From Arthrobacter sp. JZ12 (GTDB lineage: Bacteria; Actinomycetota; Actinomycetes; Actinomycetales; Micrococcaceae): a DNA stretch of 64,000 bases. Numbering within the stretch: position 1 is the first letter of the stretch; every line of letters starts with the position of its first letter. Below are positions 59,733-64,000 of the stretch, piece after piece. The stretch is from the NCBI RefSeq assembly GCF_035189165.1, contig NZ_CP045246.1, forward strand, positions 1,364,001 through 1,428,000, given 5' to 3'. The notes under the pieces were generated by a model. It was not told the origin of the DNA and searched no databases. It saw nothing but the letters and a program-made list of their open reading frames with translations. The translations under genes and the position numbers were made by a program.

Positions 59733-61283
59733 TCAGTTCGAGTGCCGGTCCACCCGCTCGGCGACGTCCTCGACGTAGGCGAGCAGGGTGCGGACTCCGA
59801 CGCCGGTGGCACCCTTCGGGGTGTAACCGTACGCACCGCCCTCGTTGAAGGCCGGACCGGCGATGTCCAGGTGGGCCCAGGGGATCTTGGCGCCGTCGGC
59901 ATCTCCCACGAATTCCCGCAGGAAGACGGCAGCGGTCATCATGCCTCCGAACTTCTCGCCCACGTTCGCGATGTCGGCGACGGTGGAGTCGAGGCTAGGA
60001 CGCAGCTCTTCGGGCAGGGGCATGGGCCAGAACTGCTCACCCACGCGGTCGGCTGCGGCCTTCACCGCGTCCCGAACGCCGTCGTCGCCCATCACGCCCG
60101 ACATGCGCTTGCCGAGGGCGACCATCTGTGCGCCGGTGAGAGTGGCGATGTCGATGATCGCATCCGGGCCCTCCGCACTGGCCGCGGCCAGGGCGTCGGC
60201 CATGACAAGCCGCCCCTCGGCATCGGTATTCAGGACTTCTACGGTGCGGCCGCCGAAGGTGGTGAGGACGTCGGAGGGGCGCTGGGCGGTGCCCGAGGGC
60301 ATGTTCTCGGCGAGGCAGAGCCAGCCGCTGACGCTGACGGGAAGCCCCAGCTTTGCGACGGCCGCCACGGCGGCGAGGACGACGGCGGCACCCGCCATGT
60401 CAAGCTTCATGGTCTGCATGCCTGCACCGGGCTTGAGCGACAGGCCGCCCGAATCGAAGGTGATTCCCTTGCCGACGAAGGCGAGGTTGATCTTTGCCTT
60501 GGCCGGCGAATACTCCAGCTTCACCAGGCGCGGAGGCCGGGACGATCCCTTGCCGACGCCGAGGATGCCCCCGTAGCCGTCCTTTTCCAGCTTCTTCTCA
60601 TCGAGCACAGTCACCTTCACCGGAAGGCCTTTCACATGTTCCCGAGCGAACTGTGCGAAGGATTCGGGGTACAGGTGGCTGGGCGGCTGATTGACGAGCG
60701 TCCGGGTGGCGTTGACGCCGTGAGCAATTGTCCTGGCCCGCTCGAGGGCCGGCTTGAGGCGGCGGTCCTGGGCGGCCGGCGTCAGGATGGTGGCCCGACG
60801 CAGGGAACGGGTGGAGGGACGAGGTGCCTTGCCGCCCACCGTTGAGTAATGCTCGGTGTAGGTGTAGCTGCCCAGCAGGATGCCCTCGGCCACCGCTGCG
60901 GCCTGATCGACGGTGGGCGCGGGAAGTGCGAAGGCAACGCTTTCCACATTGGACAGCTGGCGGGCGACGGCTCCGGCCGTACGCCTCAGCGTCTCCTCCG
61001 TCAGGGGTTGTCCCGAGCCTGAACGGCCTGTTCCAGCGAGCACGAGCACGTCCGCACCTGTTTCCGGCAGGCCGGGGAAACGCCGGACCTCATCCGCGGC
61101 ACCCGTGACTGCCAGGGATGAAAGGGTGTCGGCGAGCGCGCGCGCTGATTTGCCCGTCAGCGGGTTGTCCAGTAGCACCGGACCGTCAGGGCTCTGGCCG
61201 GTGCCGATCACTAGGACCTCGCACCCTGACTTCCGAATGTCTTTCGAGACCGCGGTCAGGTCAATTTCGCTGGTGTTGCTCAC
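59733..61283 (-). CDS. pepA: Leucyl aminopeptidase (M17)
   Basis: A 516-aa hexameric zinc/manganese aminopeptidase that trims N-terminal residues from peptides. KINLAFVGKGITFDSGGLSLKPGAGMQTMKLDMAGAA has metal-binding Lys and Asp, NTDAEGRLVMADAL is the M17 signature with catalytic Arg, and IDIATLTGAQMVALG follows. It could finish peptides released by the tricorn protease encoded upstream, though no operon links them. GTG 61283 has GAGGA about 9-10 nt upstream. A TACGAT -10 candidate lies about 85 bp upstream. Confidence 0.95.
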   Translation of the reverse strand: MSNTSEIDLTAVSKDIRKSGCEVLVIGTGQSPDGPVLLDNPLTGKSARALADTLSSLAVTGAADEVRRFPGLPETGADVLVLAGTGRSGSGQPLTEETLRRTAGAVARQLSNVESVAFALPAPTVDQAAAVAEGILLGSYTYTEHYSTVGGKAPRPSTRSLRRATILTPAAQDRRLKPALERARTIAHGVNATRTLVNQPPSHLYPESFAQFAREHVKGLPVKVTVLDEKKLEKDGYGGILGVGKGSSRPPRLVKLEYSPAKAKINLAFVGKGITFDSGGLSLKPGAGMQTMKLDMAGAAVVLAAVAAVAKLGLPVSVSGWLCLAENMPSGTAQRPSDVLTTFGGRTVEVLNTDAEGRLVMADALAAASAEGPDAIIDIATLTGAQMVALGKRMSGVMGDDGVRDAVKAAADRVGEQFWPMPLPEELRPSLDSTVADIANVGEKFGGMMTAAVFLREFVGDADGAKIPWAHLDIAGPAFNEGGAYGYTPKGATGVGVRTLLAYVEDVAERVDRHSN

Positions 61284-61526
61284 GAAGGCTTATCCTCGCT
61301 TCCGAGTGTCTGGAGGTGACTGTCTGGAGCGCAGGTTGTGCGGCCCCATCCGTTCCTACCGATCGTAGCGGCACCCTGTGACATGCGTCCTACGGCAGCC
61401 GAACGGGGAATGTCCGCCGGGAGCCCCGACGTTGCGTATCTCTGGAAGTCCACAGGCATCATCTAGGGTGAGATGCACACTGTCCGGTCGGCCGTCTGCG
61501 CCGGGATTCCAGCTGAGGAGGAAGCA

Positions 61527-62576
61527 ATGTTGGAGCCGCGAACCCTGTACAACCTCAACAACTCGATCATTGACGATCCTGCCCTGCAGGGTCTGCCGCT
61601 CGTTGCCGGCTTCACGGGCTTTGTTGACGCCGGCCAGGTCGTGTCCCAGGTCCGCGAGGAGCTTCTGGATTCCCTGGAGAACGAGGTACTCGCGGTTTTC
61701 GACACGGACCAGTTGATCGACTACCGCAGCCGCCGCCCCCGGATCACCTTTGACCAGGATCACCTGACCGACTATCAGCCCCCTGCCCTCGAACTGCGGG
61801 TACTCCAGGACCGGCTGGGGGAGCGGTTCCTCCTGCTGAGTGGTATGGAACCGGACCTGCAGTGGGAGCGGTTCGCCGCCGCCGTCCGGCAGCTTGTCAC
61901 CCGGCTGGATACTCCGCTGGTCTCGTGGATCCACTCGATTCCCATGCCGGTTCCGCACACCCGGCCGATCGGGGTGACCGTTCACGGAAACCGAAGTGAC
62001 CTCATCGAGGGGATGGGATCTTCCTGGAAGCCCACTGCCGAACTGCAGGCCTCAATGGGGCACCTGCTGGAACTGCGCCTCACCCAGGAGGGGCACGACG
62101 TCGTCGGTTACGTCGTGCACGTGCCTCACTACCTTGCGGAGGCTGAGTACCCGCCCGCCGCCGTCGCTGCGCTCGAATACCTCGGCGCCTCCATCGGCAG
62201 GGTTCTTCCCACCGACAGGCTCCGGGAAGCGGGGAGGGACGTCGAGCGCCAGATCGCGCGCCAGGTGGACAATTCGGCCGAGGTCCGGGGCGTGGTCTCG
62301 TCCCTCGAGAAGCGCTACGACGAGCACGCCGACGGGTCCCGCAGGTCCCTGCTGGTGAAGCAGAACATGGAACTGGCCGGTGCGGACGAAATCGGTGCTG
62401 CAGTCGAGGCCTACCTCGCTGGGCCCCGGGCCGCCGAAGAATTGGAACAGGCGCTGAACGCCCCGACCGATCCCGAGCGCCTGTATGAGAACATCGACGA
62501 CGCATTCCACGAGGACGCCGGTGACAGTTCCGCTGATGACAGCGCCACAGACGGGAACCGGAAACCTGGGGACTGA
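61527..62576 (+). CDS. PAC2-family protein
   Basis: A 349-aa protein related to archaeal/eukaryotic proteasome assembly chaperones (PAC2 family), widespread in actinobacteria with unknown function. LVAGFTGFVDAGQVVSQVREELLDSLENEVLAVFDTDQLIDYRSRRP is the family opening; LLSGMEPDLQWERF and YVVHVPHYLAEAEYPPAAVAALEYL follow. A C-terminal helical, acidic tail contains DPERLYENIDDAF. ATG 61527 has GGAGGAAGC upstream; a possible TAGGGT -10 lies at 61464-61469. It overlaps the MFS gene by 56 nt. Confidence 0.9.
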   Translation: MLEPRTLYNLNNSIIDDPALQGLPLVAGFTGFVDAGQVVSQVREELLDSLENEVLAVFDTDQLIDYRSRRPRITFDQDHLTDYQPPALELRVLQDRLGERFLLLSGMEPDLQWERFAAAVRQLVTRLDTPLVSWIHSIPMPVPHTRPIGVTVHGNRSDLIEGMGSSWKPTAELQASMGHLLELRLTQEGHDVVGYVVHVPHYLAEAEYPPAAVAALEYLGASIGRVLPTDRLREAGRDVERQIARQVDNSAEVRGVVSSLEKRYDEHADGSRRSLLVKQNMELAGADEIGAAVEAYLAGPRAAEELEQALNAPTDPERLYENIDDAFHEDAGDSSADDSATDGNRKPGD

Positions 62577-63909
62577 GGCGACGCGCACGGGTGACCGGCG
62601 TCCCTGGATCATCTGGGGTGCCGGTGTCCTGGCGTACCTGATCGCGGTCACCCAACGGACATCGTTCGGTGTAGCCGGCATCGCAGCCACTGAGCGTTTC
62701 GACGCCGCTGCTTCCGCCCTTGCCGTGTTCACCGTCGCGCAGCTGATTGTGTATGCCGGCCTGCAGATCCCCGTAGGAGTGCTCGTGGACCGGTTCGGTC
62801 CACGGGTTCTCATTGTTTCGGGTGCCGCACTGATGGCGCTGGGCCAGACCCAGCTGGCATTCGCGGACTCCCTTTCGGGCGGTATCGCCGGTCGTCTTCT
62901 GGTGGGCGGCGGTGATGCGATGACTTTCGTGGCGGTGCTGCGGTTGCTCCCCGCCTGGTTCGAAGCCAGGAGGATCCCCATTCTGACCCAGCTGACCGGC
63001 ATTCTCGGGCAGCTCGGGCAGATTCTGAGCGTGGTCCCGTTCCTCGCCGTTCTGCAGCACGCCGGATGGACCCCGGCTTTCCTGTCGGCAGCAGGGCTCG
63101 GTGTGCTCGCCGCGGTGCTGGGCATCACCCTGATCCGTGATCATCGGGAGGGTGAAGGACAACGTCAGCGCGTGTCCCTACGGCAGACCGGCGTGTCCCT
63201 GAACCAGGCCTGGAAACAACCCGGCACGCGGCTCGGCCTCTGGTGCCATTTCACTACCCAGTTCTCCGGCACGGTCTTTGTCCTGATCTGGGGCTATCCC
63301 TACCTGGTCAGCGCCGAGCAACAGCCGGCCGCCGTTGCCTCGGCGCTCATGACCCTTTTCGTGGTTGTCGGGATTGTGTGTGGACCCCTCCTCGGAATCT
63401 ATGTCGCCCGGCACCCTCTGCGCCGCTCCACCATGGTTCTGGCCATCACTGCAGCTACCGCCCTGGGCTGGCTCGTGGTTCTCACATACCCCGGCCCGGC
63501 TCCGCTGTGGCTGCTCGCGCTGCTGGTGGTCACGGTCGCGATCGGTGGCCCGGGTTCAATGATCGGCTTCGACTTCGCCAGAACCTTCAATCCCGCATCG
63601 CGCCTGGGAACCGCCACCGGAATCGTGAACATCGGTGGTTTCACCGCTGCGCTGCTGACCATGTTCGCAGTGGGCCTGATCCTGGACGTGCTCCTTGCGA
63701 GCGGATTCTCGAACGGGAACCTTTACGACCTCGCATCCTTCCGGATTGCCTTCGCAGTGCAGTTCCTCTTCCTCGCCGTCGGAACAGTCGCAATTCTTGT
63801 GCTGCGGCGTCGCGTAAGGGCTCAGCTGGCCCGGCAGTCGGTGGTTGTGCCACCCCTCAGGCAGGCGATTGCCCGTGAGATCCGACGACGGCGGGAAGCA
63901 CGGAAGTAG
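62521..63909 (+). CDS. Major facilitator superfamily transporter
   Basis: A 462-aa protein with about 12 hydrophobic helices. Loop 2-3 has the MFS signature VGVLVDRFGPRVLIVSG (a G-x3-D-R-x-G type motif), and AGRLLVGGGDAMTFVAVLRLLPAWF lies in helix 5-6. The best fit is the NNP/phthalate-permease-like class; substrate unknown. GTG 62521 is preceded at 5 nt by GAGGA and lies inside the end of the PAC2 gene, while ATG 62536 lacks a ribosome site. The coding region ends 90 bp before the window edge, and those last bases show no gene. Confidence 0.88.
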   Translation: MTVPLMTAPQTGTGNLGTEATRTGDRRPWIIWGAGVLAYLIAVTQRTSFGVAGIAATERFDAAASALAVFTVAQLIVYAGLQIPVGVLVDRFGPRVLIVSGAALMALGQTQLAFADSLSGGIAGRLLVGGGDAMTFVAVLRLLPAWFEARRIPILTQLTGILGQLGQILSVVPFLAVLQHAGWTPAFLSAAGLGVLAAVLGITLIRDHREGEGQRQRVSLRQTGVSLNQAWKQPGTRLGLWCHFTTQFSGTVFVLIWGYPYLVSAEQQPAAVASALMTLFVVVGIVCGPLLGIYVARHPLRRSTMVLAITAATALGWLVVLTYPGPAPLWLLALLVVTVAIGGPGSMIGFDFARTFNPASRLGTATGIVNIGGFTAALLTMFAVGLILDVLLASGFSNGNLYDLASFRIAFAVQFLFLAVGTVAILVLRRRVRAQLARQSVVVPPLRQAIAREIRRRREARK

Positions 63910-64000
63910 GGAGGGTTTCCCTTCCGTAGGGACCGGTCCTCCACACCATGCAGGTTGCCCGTCACCTTTCCACATACGGGACGTCCCGCGTTGCAACCCT

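Noticed and set aside
61307-61329. 9-bp direct repeat TGTCTGGAG (14-bp pitch) before pepA
   Set aside because: Short, imperfectly placed in the leader, and no linked promoter element; could be chance.
63910-63942. Hairpin after the MFS gene
   Set aside because: Only two 5-bp stem segments with unequal bulges and no T-run; too weak to call a terminator.
1-64000. tRNA, rRNA, CRISPR, insertion sequence, prophage or restriction genes
   Set aside because: Searched by eye for cloverleaf ends, regularly spaced repeats, transposase and phage motifs; none found. A tRNAscan or CRISPR-finder run would settle it.

Overview
This is a stretch of high-GC Gram-positive chromosome. Gene order and protein signatures point to Micrococcaceae, most likely Arthrobacter or a close relative. 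It carries actinobacterial division proteins (Wag31/DivIVA, SepF, no ftsA or ddl in the dcw cluster), a GlnE adenylyltransferase between two glutamine synthetases, DUF3040 and DUF4191 proteins, a polyphosphate glucokinase and a tricorn-type protease. MurE has a DDDP motif instead of the DAP-specific DNPR, which fits Lys-type peptidoglycan. The content is almost all core genome. I see no prophage, insertion sequence, CRISPR array, rRNA or tRNA gene.

Layout. 1-9.8 kb: a truncated alpha/beta hydrolase, a PlsC acyltransferase, class II DAHP synthase, a PASTA kinase (PknL type), a secreted LysM/transglycosylase protein, an Rv2175c-like DNA-binding protein, a polyprenyl synthase and DNA polymerase IV. 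The order resembles the mycobacterial aroG-pknL-Rv2175c-idsA2 neighbourhood. 10-31.7 kb: DUF3040, then the complete dcw cluster mraZ-rsmH-ftsL-ftsI-murE-murF-mraY-murD-ftsW-murG-murC-ftsQ-ftsZ, followed by pgeF, yggS, sepF, yggT, divIVA, lspA and rluD. Most cluster genes overlap by 4 nt or abut. 31.7-41 kb: dnaE, a small membrane protein, hisD, nrdR, then ppgK, map and panB on the minus strand with a 55-codon SPOR-like gene between map and panB. 41-50.4 kb: nitrogen and lipoate block glnA2-glnE, glnA1, RDD, DUF4191, lipA, lipB. 50.5-64 kb: an atypical kinase-like membrane protein, tricorn protease, an OsmC protein, sucB and lpd, leucyl aminopeptidase, a PAC2 protein and an MFS transporter.

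How they work together: mur, mraY and murG build lipid II. FtsW/FtsI polymerise and cross-link it at the septum, FtsL/FtsQ/FtsZ/SepF position the division machinery, and DivIVA marks the poles. The PknL kinase and the LysM hydrolase sit just upstream. GlnE is expected to adenylylate GlnA1, which keeps its target Tyr. LipB/LipA make the lipoyl cofactor carried by the two-lipoyl-domain SucB and reoxidised by Lpd.

The most interesting non-coding signals are: (i) at least twelve genes with a TANNNT hexamer ending exactly 6-7 nt before the start codon, implying leaderless mRNAs; (ii) two NrdR-box-like 16-mers at a 32-bp pitch over the nrdR promoter; (iii) a four-pentamer GlnR-like box over the glnA1 -35 region; (iv) repeated AAAGTGGAGG motifs around a good mraZ promoter; (v) a perfect 9-bp inverted repeat before ftsZ; and (vi) an unusual terminator/promoter overlap before pknL. 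I found no clearly new multi-gene system. The least explained protein is the degenerate kinase at 50494-52149.
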